From the NCBI GenBank assembly GCA_012932865.1, contig SAXG01000062.1:124001-188000 (forward strand): DNA of 64,000 bases, read 5' to 3'. Source of the stretch: Amylostereum areolatum (Eukaryota; Basidiomycota; Agaricomycetes; Russulales; Stereaceae). Made by a program: the position numbers and the translations under genes. This document shows, one piece after another, positions 52,976 through 64,000 of this stretch (position 1 is the first letter of the stretch; the number at the start of each line of letters is the position of its first letter). The notes under the pieces are model-generated. The model did no database searches. It was given only the letters and a program-made list of their open reading frames with translations, and was not told where the DNA came from.

Positions 52976-53469
52976 GCAACCCGTAAGTCTACCTTCTTAG
53001 TCATCTGGGCGCCTCCGCCCGCGCCGATCCCGCCAAATGAAAAAAATCGCTTTCGTCTCGATTCCTCATCCCATCTTTGCACGCTGCTTGCTGCACATCG
53101 TCCACGCGGCCCCCCCTTCCTCCTTAAGCGCGCCTTTGTCGCCCGCCCCCGGAACGAGCCTTTGGATACCTGTACAGCACTGACGTATGCGCTGACCCCC
53201 CCCGTGATTCACTTGCCCCCGACACGACGCGACGATCCGGCGAGCCATCCGCGAGCTGTGGCCCACCCCGTCCGCGCACGGCGGTGGCATGTCTTCATCT
53301 CGCCTTCATCTCCATGAGCACTGACAGCCCCATCATCGAACGCGCCCCCCATCTGCCTCGGCTGCCCCCAATCCCAAGCCCCCTTTGATCCCTTCGAGAT
53401 TCGGTTTCGGGTTTCGATTCGCGCGCACGTCGACGGGCTCTCTTCCCAGCTAAGCGCGTTCGGAGCGCG
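52976..53469. other. intergenic, no gene seen
   Basis: GC-rich DNA with short open frames only. The promoter of the next gene lies at its end. Confidence 0.45.
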
Positions 53470-53479
53470 TATATATACC
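53470..53479 (+). promoter_or_regulatory. TATA box
   Basis: TATATATACC about 180 bases before ATG 53653, in GC-rich surroundings. Confidence 0.6.
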
Positions 53480-53652
53480 GCGGAGGGACGGCCTGCGACA
53501 CGTCGCACCGCTCTCGCCCATCCCAGCAAACGAAACCGTCGCTCGTGCGGAGGGAGAAGAGAAGAGCCTTTCACTTTTGCTTTTTTCTTTCTTGCATCCA
53601 GACCTCGGAGCGCGCAACGCACGCAACGCACGCATCATACACATCACGATCG

Positions 53653-54473
53653 ATGAGCGCACACGGCCCCTCCGCCCAGTCGCCACCCCGCGCTTCCACC
53701 GGCCCCTCCCGCCCAAATTCCGCCTCCGCCCCATCCAACCAGCGCCCGCCCGGATCGACGCGCGCAGCGTCGGGCTCGCCGCCCCCAAGCCCGACCTCAA
53801 GCTCTGCCGACCTCCGCCACGGTAAGCCCCCTCCCCGCCACCAACCAACCAACGCCACTCCGACCCTCCCCCTCCCCACCCAGACGCCCCGCCCGCCCCG
53901 CCGTCCTTCTTCCGCGCGCTCCTCGCAGGATGGAAAGCCCAGCCCCTCAAGCCGCGCGCGCGCACCGCGTCCTCGCCCGCGCCGGCCGCGTCGCCCGGCG
54001 CGCGGCGCGAGCCGACGCACGCGTCCAGCTCCAGCCTGCCGCACCTGCGCCTGCCCGCGATCACGATCACGCCGCCGCCCTCGGAGGACACGACCGCGTC
54101 GGAGTCGCTCCGCTCCACCCCGTCCTCGTCCCACCCCGACCTGTCCTCGCTCGCGCCCGGCCCCGCGTCCGCGTCCAGCCTCTCCATCCCCGCGTGGACG
54201 CACCGCGCCGCCTCGGCCGCGCGCGGACGCCCCGATTTGAGGAGGCTGTTTGGGAGGGAGGGCGCGGGGGGTGCGCGGGGGTTTGGCGAGGAGAGGATGC
54301 GGGAGGGGGAGGACTGGGAGAGCAGCGGGCGGTGGAGGGAGGTGTATCGGGAGGACGAGGGTGGCGGGGAGGGCGGGAGACGGTACCGCGGGGAGAGGGC
54401 GTATTCTGCCGAGGACGACGGGTTTTCGGGCTCGAGGGTGTTCGAGGACGATTTTCGGGAGGACGATTGGTGA
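53653..54473 (+). CDS. uncharacterised Ser/Pro-rich protein
   Basis: Two exons (53653-53821 and 53884-54473, 62-base intron) give 252 residues. The N-terminus is Ser/Pro/Ala-rich and probably disordered (MSAHGPSAQSPPRASTGPSR). A short ordered motif DAPPAPPSFFRALLAGWKAQ begins exon 2. Then come LPHLRLPAITITPPPSEDTT, a phospho-site-like segment, and an acidic, Gly/Arg-rich tail ending FEDDFREDDW. A TATA box lies ~180 bases upstream. No family recognised. It is convergent with the gene ending at 54643. Confidence 0.68.
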
Positions 54474-54642
54474 GGCGATGACGGCGCGCTGTGGCCATGG
54501 CCTGTTTCTTGTCAGTTCAGCGTCAGTATTTATCGAGCTCGGGGTGGGGAGACACGTATAATTCAGTTTCGGCACGGTTCAGCATCGCATCGCATAGGCA
54601 TGGCATAATGATAATACTTTATCACACACCCGCTGTAAGTAC

Positions 54643-56081
54643 TTACAAGCGGAGTCGCCGCAGGACTCGGTACAGCAGGACCTTGCTGAGCACGAACTCG
54701 GCGACGTCCCCGGTCACGGGCCCCAGTCGCGACATCCAGCCGCGAGGACGCTGCATCCAACGCGCGCGCGCGCGCTTGCTCTGCTCGAGCGTCCGCGCAG
54801 TCCGTTCGCGGTGGGCCGCTGGACGAGCGTCGGCGGCGGTCGGACCAGTCGCAGGCTCAACCTGCTGCCCACCGCCGCCCTGCGCCTCCTCCTCCTCCTC
54901 CTCCTCCTCCTCCTCAGATGCAGCCGCAGTACCCGACGGACGACGCGCGGCATCGAGCAGCTCAGACCGCGTCGGCTTCACGTCCTCGCGCTCCCCGTCC
55001 GCACCGGGAGGACGGACGTCGCGCATGGGCACATCCTCGGACAGCGCGGCCGTCGCCGAGCCAGGCGGGCGCCGGGGATCGAGGAGCGAGATGTCCGGTT
55101 TGACGTCCTCGTCGACGGGGAGCGCGAGGGCGTCGTGCGTGCGACTGCGAGCGGCGGTGGGGGCCGCGTCCCTGTCGCTGTAGCCCTTCGGACAGCCGCA
55201 CCCGTCCAGCTGCCACACGCGCGCGACGGGACCCTGCCCAGAATGCTGCTGCAGCGCCTGAACCGACCTCGAGCACCCAGGATTGACGCGCGGCGTCCTG
55301 CGGGCTAAGACGTGGTACGAGAGACGCATTAGGACATCGGGTCAGTACCCGATGATATGGTAGAGAGGAAGTACTATAGAGCGTACTTTTTTGTGCAGAC
55401 GAGGCGTGGGGGCACCCGTCCAGGTGGCGTGGACGACCATGGGAGCCTGGGGACTCTCTAATGAGGGGAACACCGCGCGCAGGACGTGCAATATACGGAG
55501 GGACGCCAGAGCCCCGATCGGTGGTCGTGAGCAGGTCGAACCCCGCGCGAGGGACCGTCGCCTCGCGTCCTTCTTTCTTGACCTCGTCCGGTTTCGCAGC
55601 GGGTTCGGGTTCGGGTTCGGGCGGTATGCGCCCTGCACGCGAACCCTGCCCCCGATGGCTGCTTGACGTGCCGGCGTCCTTGCCAGTGCGCGCCGCGGCT
55701 TCCAGAGCCAGAGCCATGGCCCTCGGCATCGTAGGCGGGCTAGGAGCGGAGGAGGAGGAGGAGGACGGGCGGCGGGGGAGGCTGAGGTCGGGGATCCATC
55801 TCCTGTCGAAGTTCTCGCGCGTGAAGTGGATAACCACGACGCCTGGGACACGGGTCGGTCTTTGGCACGACCGTCGTAGGTGCGGGGTGGGACGTACCAG
55901 TGTCCTTCTTCGGCCTCCTTCTCCTCTTCGTGTTCGCCCATCCCCCTCCGCCTCCACGGCCCCCCCTCCAATTCCGTTCCCCGTCCCCGCGCTCTCCCGT
56001 CCAGTGACGGGATCCATAATCATAATCATCCCTTCCTCGCTTCCAAAACCCGTCCCCACGTTGCCCGCGCGTGTTCACCAT
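54643..56081 (-). CDS. uncharacterised nuclear-like protein with poly-Glu
   Basis: Three exons (55898-56081, 55387-55842, 54643-55304) in phase give 433 residues. Exon 1 is Arg/Gly/Asp-rich (WRGGRGGGGGWANTKRRRRP), resembling RGG-type RNA-binding tails and a nuclear signal. Exon 2 starts VVVIHFTRENFDRRWIPDLS. Exon 3 has TRRTPRVNPGCSRSVQALQQ and QLDGCGCPKGYSDRD, then an acidic run of ten Glu encoded by a CTC-type triplet repeat (about 54886-54916). The last intron's acceptor was set at TTAG|CC because it alone restores the exon 3 frame. No catalytic domain seen. Confidence 0.62.
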
Positions 56082-56588
56082 TTCCAGGAGAGGCAGAAAG
56101 GCTGTTGGTATGGTAGTATGTGAGGTGACGGGTCGACGAGGACGACGAGGCGCGAATTTATACCTCAGAAAGACGGGACCCTCTGACCTCGCCCGGGGCC
56201 TCGTCAGCCCGTGCTTGTTCATCGAGAACATCACCGGATTGTTTTTCGTCTTCTTCTTTCGACTGTGGGACAACCGTCGCGCACGCCAACCGCGGTTAGA
56301 GTTTCCTTCACGTTCGCCGTTCGGTCGTCGTGCCACGGGCGCCCGTTCAACGTTCGAACGCGCAGGGTCAGGGCTCGGGCGCGGCGGATGCGGCTTGTCC
56401 AGCAGTGTTGTCAAAGCGAGTCAGTGATCATAGCCAGTGGGGTCTGGCAGCCCCCGCGAGATTTCTGTTCAGACCACGTGACCTTAATCAGCGCGTTCGC
56501 GTCGTCCGCACTCGTCCACCACGAGTTCTTCGTTGATTCCCCCCGTCCCTCCCGCATTCTGGTCCACCTCTCCCCCTGTATCGACAAT
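56082..56588. other. intergenic, no gene seen
   Basis: It lies between the promoter side of the gene above and the 3' end of the next minus-strand gene. Confidence 0.45.
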
Positions 56589-56803
56589 CTATCTAGAGTT
56601 TAACAATATATCATCGTCCTCCTCGTCTAAAAGCAGTGCAAGCTCATCCACTTGTGAGAGAAGGCTTATCTCTTCCTCTCTGAGTGTGTTCCTGGCGGGT
56701 CCAGCATCGGCGGTGTCTGTCGAAGATCCAACTTGAGACACCGGCACCGTCTCCAATCCTTCAAAGCTGTATCCCTGAGGTAACAGGAAGACGTGAGTGT
56801 TGT
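56589..56803 (-). CDS. 3' exon of an uncharacterised gene
   Basis: Following an AAG acceptor at 56804-56806 the frame reads NTHVFLLPQGYSFEGLETVP, then NTLREEEISLLSQVDELALL and an acidic end (LDEEDDDILLNSR) to a stop at 56589-56591. The composition is clearly protein-like and may be a short coiled coil. The upstream exons could not be assigned; a frame at 56807-56977 (SSPRYTVSTPSEPCAGINGT) is a candidate. No domain. Confidence 0.45.
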
Positions 56804-57411
56804 CTTGTCAAAGGCATCAAGCTTTGGAGGTGTTTCGCGGGCTGTAGAAGGTGTGCCATTGATGCCGGCGCAAGGCTCTGAGGGTGTCGAAACTGTGTAA
56901 CGGGGTGAGCTCAGGCCCTTCAACGCGCGCGAAGTGGGTGGACGTTGGGGGGCCAACGCACTACGTATGTAGACCATGAGTTAGGGTGAAGGTTGTCGAA
57001 TGTCGGGACTCAGGAGCCTGACCGGAGCCTGACGGGAGAGCCGTCGGCAAGGCCCATTCACGTGACCTTGGGGTGAGAAGTGAGTCTCTTCCGTTCGTCG
57101 TTCGAGGATGAGTCGGAGGATCTCAGAATTTCACGCCACCGAACGGTTCATATGGCAGTAAGCTTGTTCAAAATTTACTATCTACATCATGCTAGACTCA
57201 TAGGCGATGGTACGCTGTCCCGAACGCGATCCTCAGCCTCATCTGTCCGATTCATCCTCGACTGGCAGTGACTCAGGGCATGCAGGACTCGACGCGTGCA
57301 CGGTATAGTAATCATAGGAACTCATACTGGCATAGATATCATAATATAGCATACTGTAGCATAATCGTCGCATAGGTCGGGGTATCTGTAAATTTGGAAC
57401 CACCCAAGACC
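56804..57411. other. intergenic, possibly upstream exons of the gene at 56589
   Basis: There is AT-rich DNA around 57310-57370. No independent gene. Confidence 0.4.
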
Positions 57412-57897
57412 TCATCTCCTTCGCCGGCGACTACTAGCCAGGAAGTCCTCGAGTTTGCGCGCAGATTTTTCGAGGCGCTTCCTCGCTTTGATGAAGTCCC
57501 GCAGCGCTACCTCGTGTGCGCCCAGGAGCCTCTCCTCAGCAGCAGAGAAATCGTCGCCCCGAAACTCAGCTGCGCGAGTATCGAGCAGCGAAGGAATCGG
57601 TTTGATGTCACGGCCCTCGTCGCAAGGAAGCACAAGAGGGTTCTCCTCGTCCTTGCACGCCTCTCCAGATTCAGGGAGTGAACGCGAGCGGGACTTGCTG
57701 TTGCGTTTCTTCTTGGGCCACTCGGAGAGATCGTCGACGGCGGCGGCGAAGAACTCGTCTACCTCGTCGGACATCACGTCGCGGACCACGTATCCTCCTT
57801 TCTTGATGTAGTGTGGTGGTCTTCGCGACCGTGCATCGTGCCCGATGATAGACGCGGTCGGAAAGCGAAGCAGAATTCTCGCAGTGGAGCCTGACAT
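57412..57897 (-). CDS. uncharacterised charged protein
   Basis: The ATG at 57897 (MSGSTARILLRFPTASIIGH) gives 161 residues; the frame also extends to 57927. After a basic start it is acidic and helical (RDVMSDEVDEFFAAAVDDLS), has a nuclear-signal-like KKKRNSKSRSRS, and ends in a probable coiled coil (LLGAHEVALRDFIKARKRLE, then KSARKLEDFL) with poly-Arg. No family recognised. Confidence 0.55.
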   Translation of the reverse strand: MSGSTARILLRFPTASIIGHDARSRRPPHYIKKGGYVVRDVMSDEVDEFFAAAVDDLSEWPKKKRNSKSRSRSLPESGEACKDEENPLVLPCDEGRDIKPIPSLLDTRAAEFRGDDFSAAEERLLGAHEVALRDFIKARKRLEKSARKLEDFLASSRRRRR

Positions 57898-59477
57898 CGC
57901 ACGTTCAGCAATCGGTCGTGCATGCAATCTTTGCTGCTATATTCACGTACCGCGCGGCGTACGTATGCTTCTCCCAGTGAGCCCCAGGTATCTGGACCGC
58001 CTAAATCGACGAAGAGAGGGACTGTTTTCCATGGTGAGAGGCCGGCTGAGCGAAGAAGGATAGACAGCTGAGGTCGTGAGGATTGGAGTAGCAATTTATA
58101 CCATACCTCGGATTCGGCAAGCCGCATCTATTCTAGTTCCCCCAAGGGAGACGTAGAGCTGCCCTTGTTTGTCGTGACAAGGAGGATGTTCTTTTAGACA
58201 AGCCGCAGGCCTCACCCTTGCTGTTCCACCGCGCTCCCTTTTCGTTCCTCGCATCGCGCGACCCGCCGCTGGGATAGCCCAGGTGCCACTATGTCAAAGC
58301 GAGAAGCTGAGTCTTCTATTCAGCGCGCTGTCGCCGTCGGCAGTGTTAGTGAGTCCAGTGGTCGTCGCCAGCAGCCTGGCTCGGACGTTTCGGAAGAATT
58401 CAGCGCGCAATGACCGAGATTGCTCCAAACTTCGTAAGTCACGGTGTTGTTCATCTGTTTGTGAGACGGTATTATATTTCAATGGAATCAACGTATTTCG
58501 GTGCGGCCCTTGTATTCTACCAACCCTCCGCGTGCGGCGGGAGGGAGCAATCCACACGCCATTGTGCTCTCTCATCAGACCCCCGGGAGTCATCCCAACT
58601 ACTACTGCCCGTTTCTTTCAAGTCCTACAGATCGTTTGTAGGATGTTGCTCCTTGCACGGTCTTGAGCCGTTCGTAGGAGAGCCGGAAGTTAAAGGCTGT
58701 GCGGTACCTGGGCTTTTCCGTCCAAGCGGGCTCGGTCCGTGCAGCACCATTGCACTCGGATTCTGTTCTTTCATTGATGGCAGTTGAATGGGCTATAGCT
58801 ACCTCGAAAAGTCGTTAAAATGGACGTTAACTTGGTGCACGGTGAGATTACCTGCTAGTGGTCGTCGATTGGAGGGTGAAGATGGAAGGCTTACGACGAC
58901 CCGAAATAGAGATCTTATACTCGAACAAATGTGGCGGTGGTTGCTTTGACACCATACCCACAGACCGTGTTTCCCAATGAAACTGTTTCCTATGGCCAGT
59001 CACAACTTGAATCCTGCGCCACCTGTGCTTCCCTTCAAAGCGAAGAGAATAATTGACCAGTTTAGGTAAATTGTGATCTGACATCGCAGATGTGCCACTG
59101 CAGAGAAAGACACACCGGCGATACTTGAGGGAGGTTCGAGGCGACCACGAAAGATGACTCGCACGACTCGATGAGACGACTGACATCTGAATCCCGCTAC
59201 ATCCGTGCCACTTTATGATATGAATGCCGGCGCGCGAGTGGTCCTCATACGATTTGGGCGGATGGAGCCTCAAGCTAAGCTGGCGATCCTACAGAGAAAA
59301 CATAAAGCTCTTGAGACACTCGACAGCGTACAATTAATCGATCAGCAATGCGCACGCACCCGTACACATTCATGGATGTCTGGCCAGATTTTTCGATTCA
59401 GGACTTGGCCAGTTACCGGTCGCCATTCCCCGAGGCGATTGATCGAGAGCAAAGCGTTTTATACACCGAGAAAGAGG
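57898..59477. other. 1.6 kb without a supported gene
   Basis: Several open frames under 130 codons occur, none with domains or a consistent splice model. Confidence 0.4.
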
Positions 59478-60342
59478 CTACATCGAAAACTCGCCGGAAT
59501 ACATCGCGCAACCCATGTCATGCCCAAAGAAAGTCCAGTCCCGCAGCGTGTTCTCCCAATCATCCAGTGGCATCGGGATCGGGCAAGCCCCCCTCACGAC
59601 GCCACCGCCGTCCCGCGGAGGCAGAGTCGTAAGGTAGAGCCTGTTCGCGCCAGAAACCGAGTCCCAGAAGCACGAGCAGTCCGCCGTCGCCTGAGAGGCC
59701 CTCATCCAGGGGTGTTTCTCCACAAAGGTCGTCTCGTCGTCGTCGAGCAGCCGCCACGGCTGCTCCGCGGTCGGCTCGTTGTGTTCTTTCGCGAGATGGT
59801 CTATCTGGATTAGGGGGGATCAGACCCGTGTGCCGGCCGTGCACCACTCGGAGACGCACCATTTCGCGCCAAGTCCTGTCTGGCCGAGGCCGCATGTTGC
59901 GCGCGCAGGTGTCGATGTCGCACTCCATGCAGACGTAGGCCCACCCCGCGTTATCCATCATCGCAGGCAGCACGGTTCGGGTATTATAATGAATGAGATT
60001 CAGCAGCTTATCCGCGACGCGCACATCGAAATCGCACCAAGCTTTTGATAACTTCGCCGCCAGCTCACAACGATAAACAACGACGACATGGAGGTTGTGA
60101 TCGTCACGGAGCGCTGCGAGGATACTGTGGACGACGGTCTCATAGGTATCGCCTGGAGTCTGCAGACCCGCTTCGGCGGGAAGAGCGTCGCTGTGAGCTT
60201 TTTGCGCCGCCTTCACGCTAGGGAGGGTGTGAGGATCAATATCGACCGCAGCGTGAATCAAACTTGGAGAGCTTAGCCCCTGAAGATATAGATGCCACGC
60301 CTTTGTCACGGGGCTGTTCGCGGGGTGGGGGATAGTCGTCAT
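59478..60342 (-). CDS. uncharacterised 269-residue protein
   Basis: Two exons (59860-60342 and 59478-59804, 55-base intron GTGCGT...CAG). Unspliced, the downstream frame becomes Arg-rich nonsense. Spliced, it continues IDHLAKEHNEPTAEQPWRLL. The protein looks globular and soluble: HVVVVYRCELAAKLSKAWCD, YVCMECDIDTCARNMRPRPD with three clustered Cys, and DDWENTLRDWTFFGHDMGCA near the C-terminus. No known motif was recognised. The start MTTIPHPANSP follows an AT-poor leader, and no upstream exon is needed. Confidence 0.72.
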
Positions 60343-61832
60343 AGTGGAATGGATTGAGGAGGTCGGGTGTGCGGCAGACGAACGGTGATAGGGATGATGA
60401 GCGAGACGGAGACAAAAAAGCGAAAGGGATGCTCAGAGGGGGGTATGAGTATAAATGCAACGAGAAAAGTGGTTCACCAGAGGTAAAGAGTACAATGCTC
60501 CCCATTGTCACGTCTTTAGGGCCGTCGACGAGAACCGGACAAACGGACACGAAAGGGCAAAGCGCGGCGGCACGCGGAGCGGGTACCGCAACCCGAGGTT
60601 TAGGTCGACAAAGGGTAACAATGGCATTGGATTTGAAGCGCTAGCAAGACCTGTGAAGATTGGGCGTTGGATGTGCCGACGATGGTAGAGGTTTTGACCT
60701 GGTTTGACAGTGTTTGACCGTTTGGTGGTGGGAAGAACGAACGCAGACGTGAAAGGGCGCGCCGACAAGTTGACGCTCGGTTTGTTTCTGACCTCCATCC
60801 ATCACCGCATCCACCTCCCAATCCCTTCGTCCCTTCTTTTTGAGGTATCGACGGCGCGGCGGTAATCCACACAGACTCTCTTAAACGGCGATTGGTCCTG
60901 GAAGGGCGGCGACTCCCAAATCTTTGGTCCTCCGAGGCGATATGTTGGAAAAGGAGAACCAAATCGCCGTGCGCGTCGTCCACAGATGACTGTCTGTTTT
61001 TGGGACCAAAGCGTTGGGAGGGGGTTCCAGTTAACTGGTGCGTGTTGGACGATTTATCAGTTTGCTTTTCCTGACGTATCTTACGGATGCTCTCTAGGTT
61101 GGGTGTAGGGCTGGTGCAGATGTCTCCGGTTTGAACTTCCATGACATCCTTACTCTCCTCAACTCTGCACCTCAAACAGCGCCAAACGCCAAACGCTTTC
61201 GCTTTAAACTGCAAATTGTAAATATCCACGCATCCCTGCCGCCCACATCTCCGACTGCGACTCGATGTCTGTCTGCAGAACAATGGCAAAGGTATCGTGC
61301 ACAACTCGGAGTTGTGTGATTCTCTCATCTGAGGTCCACTTCTGCTAATCAATACCCATTTCAATTGACGTGGAAGCATACGCCCTTGTCGGAACACGCG
61401 CGGAAGGACTCGATACCCCTTTGAACAGATTCCTGGGCTCGTTGACTTGTTGTTCCTCAGGAGTCAGTGGCGGAATAGAGAAACGGACTCGTAGACGAGC
61501 CGCCTTCCTCGCGTTCAAATCCGCGGTGATTGGGCCCGATGTGACTCGTCGACTCTTCGCCCCGTCTCTCAGTCTGGATGAGGCTATGCCGTTCTTTGTC
61601 GCACAAGTGTGTCGAGCTTGTTCTCCTATCATGCCATCGATTTGTACCATCGCAAGCTCTGACACTGTGCTTCAAAGCGTTGTGGCGCACCGAGTACACT
61701 TACCCGAGATGTCGCGTCCTCCCTGATCTAACAACGTTCCTGGAGTATAAAACCCTCCCCGCCTGTGTTTTCACCCCTCCGCCGATCCTTCCCTTTCTTC
61801 TCCCGCCACAACCACATCCGCAGGGCTATACG
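60343..61832. other. 1.5 kb without a supported gene
   Basis: Long open frames on both strands (for example 60600-61397 minus and 61370-61726 plus) lack motifs and splice signals; see the rejected list. Confidence 0.4.
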
Positions 61833-62294
61833 ATGCCTTTCACGCCAACTGCGAGCTCGGAGCCTGGAGGTGAATCCACTATCCACATGTCCGATCCCAC
61901 CACTGCCAGCGCCCCCGAGCAGGCCATTCATCAGGACCCCGTACGTGCATCGAGATCACAGAGCTCTTGACCATCCTTACCCGATTGCCAGGTCACCATC
62001 CCTGAGAAACTCCGGAAGTTTGCCTTGATCAACTCCCTCGGAGGAACGCAATCAATTGAGAGAGAGATTCGCCTTCATAAGCGTTTGAGCGCAGAGAATA
62101 ACAACTACAGGACCGCAACAGAGGGTAAACCCGTCGTCGCACTTAGCGAATCCGGGGCAAACGAAGACGACGGATTTTTCGCAGCCGTTATCGAACGCAT
62201 CTCCAGTGCTCCCTACAAGGCCTTGCCAAACCCGTCTTTCGGGCAATCCTCAAAGACAAGCACGGGAACTCAACACCCAGTTATACCTTCATAA
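61833..62294 (+). CDS. uncharacterised 136-residue protein
   Basis: Two exons (61833-61940 and 61992-62294, 51-base intron GTACGT...CAG) in phase. Exon 1 is Ser/Thr/Pro-rich (MPFTPTASSEPGGESTIHMS). Exon 2 begins VTIPEKLRKFALINSLGGTQ and continues with a charged helix (IEREIRLHKRLSAENNNYRT) and a Ser/Pro tail. No domain recognised. Confidence 0.62.
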
Positions 62295-63448
62295 GAGTCA
62301 CTTTTTATAGCTCAACGGCCATTGAACGATCCTTTGTATATATACGTACCATACGAGCCACTGGTTGAATGCGACTGGGTGGCCCGGGTTAGGGTGTTCC
62401 CTAACCTTCAGGTTGAAATCGGCCGGTTTGCTATTGTTCCCTCCGGCTTGGCCACCCCGTTCGCCGTTCCCTCCGGCCACTGTCCCTCCGTAAATCAGTC
62501 TCTCCACTTTATCTATTGTATTTCTCGCCTCATTTATCTCGGATGACATGTAGCAACGGGGAAGATAAGTGTCAGGTAAGTCGTATAAGTCCGGGAACAA
62601 CGAGGCAACAAGTCCCTCGCGCCCGACACGTCCCTCGCGCCCAAACTCCCTCGTCCTCACGCCCATTGCGCTCCCGTTTTCGCACCAATCCGCCCCTCCC
62701 TCCGCTGTCGACCCGCTCCAATGCGCACCCTTTCCTACCCTTGACGGATCCCTCATCGCGCCCTCGCCCACGATTCCCGTGCGATCTAATCTCCCGTCTT
62801 TGCCCTCGACCAGCCCAACGCCCGCTCACAGGCTCTCAACGTCCACTCCCTCACGTCCTTCCTCGCGTACCGCCCTCCCGTTCTTGCGCTGCCTTGTGTC
62901 CTCACAGCCGCCTATACCCACGTGCACCTCCCTTCGCCATCTCCGCTCCCAGCGCGCACGCCGGGTCATCACGTCCACGCTCTCGCCTCCGGCTGAGCAG
63001 CAGACGGTCGTAAAGTGGACCACCGCCGATCTTCTCCGAGCTGGTCAACCCTGCTCAGTCCCAGTCCAACCTCAAGCCGTCCCAGAACCACCACGGCTAC
63101 TAAAGAAGAAGCCCGCCGCAGTGGAAGTGCGCATCGAGAGCTCATTGGGCATCTCGTCAACGGCGCGGTGTCCCTCCAGGAGGCCGATTTCGCCCTGCGT
63201 TCGGGCGGCGAAGCTAGTATGATCCTGTCTTGACCAGTCTTGACCTTGCTCACACTTGAAATCCAATCCCAGACCGTGCGCGCGACGCTCGTCGGACAAC
63301 GGGTACCCCATGCCCACGATGCGCGTACATGGACACCGGTTGGAGAATGGGGGCGCACCATAGGAGCAAGTGGACTCGGACGTATGACAAGAAAGTTGTG
63401 TTTGAAGTATTTAGAGCACGTAGTATTCATATCAGGGTGCTCCATGTA
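62295..63448. other. possible decayed or spliced gene on plus, not resolved
   Basis: At about 63126-63230 the plus strand reads GSAHRELIGHLVNGAVSLQE and ADFALRSGGEASM, which looks coding. Upstream, 62569-63110 is Ser/Pro-rich. No coherent exon chain was found. Confidence 0.35.
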
Positions 63449-63922
63449 AGGTAGACCGCACTCAAAACCTGGGTGTTCACGTGCCGGCACGTGGACGGGC
63501 GCTTGTCACGCCCGCGTATCTTGAAGCCCATGATATTTGTTCGAACTTCGAACTACCGTCGAGAGCATTTCCACAGGCCACGGCTCACAGTTCGGTGGAT
63601 TCAATGTACAGTGTAAATGTATGCTACCACCAACTCGATTCCGTGGTGCAGGAAAGCAACAGAAATGCACTGAAGGGTTCAAAACCCTGGAAGTGTGAGG
63701 GTACCCGTGCTCGCTTCACTGAACAAGGCGGCGAGTGCTCGGGGACCACTGAAACATTGGTGATACTCTCATTTCAGGGTGTCTACATACACTCCCTTTC
63801 AGCCTAGCTAATCTCCGTGTGTTTGCGAAGCGTTCTCGTGGCTTGGGAAGGAGACATGTCACCGGATGTCACAAGCACGTGCCGGCACGTGAACACCCAG
63901 GTTTTGAGTGCGGTCTACCTTA
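63447..63922. mobile_element. Tc1/mariner-like MITE
   Basis: The ends 63449-63493 and 63876-63920 are perfect 45-base inverted repeats (outer bases AGGTAGACCGCACTC), flanked by TA on both sides (63447-63448 and 63921-63922), the hallmark of Tc1/mariner insertion. The element is 472 bases with no transposase frame. The inner end of each repeat is a 16-base perfect palindrome, CACGTGCCGGCACGTG. Confidence 0.93.
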
Positions 63923-64000
63923 GTCACCTGTGATCATGCTCAAGTAATCTCAACACTGTTTAGCACACTGCTCAGCTACTGCTCAGTCGTCCGGAGTCAT

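Noticed and set aside
60600..61397. 265-codon minus-strand frame
   Set aside because: Rich in Arg, Ser and Gln with no domain, no splice pattern and poor start context; kept out for lack of support.
1..64000. CRISPR array, rRNA genes, bacterial operons, secondary-metabolite cluster
   Set aside because: No regularly spaced repeats of that kind, no rRNA motifs, and the introns show a eukaryote. No PKS, NRPS or terpene-synthase motifs were seen.

Overview
The window reads as nuclear DNA of a mushroom-forming basidiomycete (Agaricomycetes). Most genes are split by introns of about 47-80 bases with GTRNGT donors and YAG acceptors. Coding DNA is GC-rich. The recognisable genes are eukaryotic housekeeping genes beside F-box and spherulin-type cupin families that are expanded in Agaricomycetes. 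No species is assigned. All splice models were built by hand by checking phase across each junction.

Layout: 1-2 kb holds two convergent genes that look like a two-gene PIF/Harbinger transposon. 2-5.3 kb is gene-poor and carries a 0.75 kb minisatellite of ~17-base units. 5.3-13.1 kb holds fragments and lineage-specific genes, a ~0.5 kb hAT-like MITE (10.28-10.78 kb) and an NmrA/SDR-like NAD(P)-binding protein. 13.5-34 kb is a duplicated zone. Three copies of one F-box gene (A, minus; B, plus; C, minus), coiled-coil or Ser/Thr-rich genes sharing an N-terminus, and two spherulin-like cupin genes are arranged as two successive inverted duplications. The spacer of the first holds an intact 13-exon FIG4 phosphoinositide phosphatase gene. 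F-box copies A and B and the second cupin are broken; copy C is the best preserved.

34-64 kb is more conserved: SPT4 and PIG-A (GPI3) head to head, a single-pass membrane protein with a CTCGAC hexamer expansion, an sn1-DAG-lipase-like gene, three lineage-specific genes with a 95-base direct repeat at an exact 1,000-base offset, a PHO80/PCL-type cyclin, an intron-containing tRNA-Asp(GTC), further uncharacterised genes, and near the right edge a Tc1/mariner-like MITE with perfect 45-base inverted repeats and a TA duplication.

Functional themes are phosphoinositide and lipid handling (FIG4, DAG lipase), GPI-anchor synthesis (PIG-A), transcription elongation (SPT4) and phosphate or cell-cycle signalling (cyclin). 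They are not an operon-like system, and I see no biosynthetic cluster. The most unusual feature is the pair of diverged palindromic duplications at 14-34 kb. Several otherwise good genes carry apparent single-base frameshifts, which could be real decay or consensus errors.
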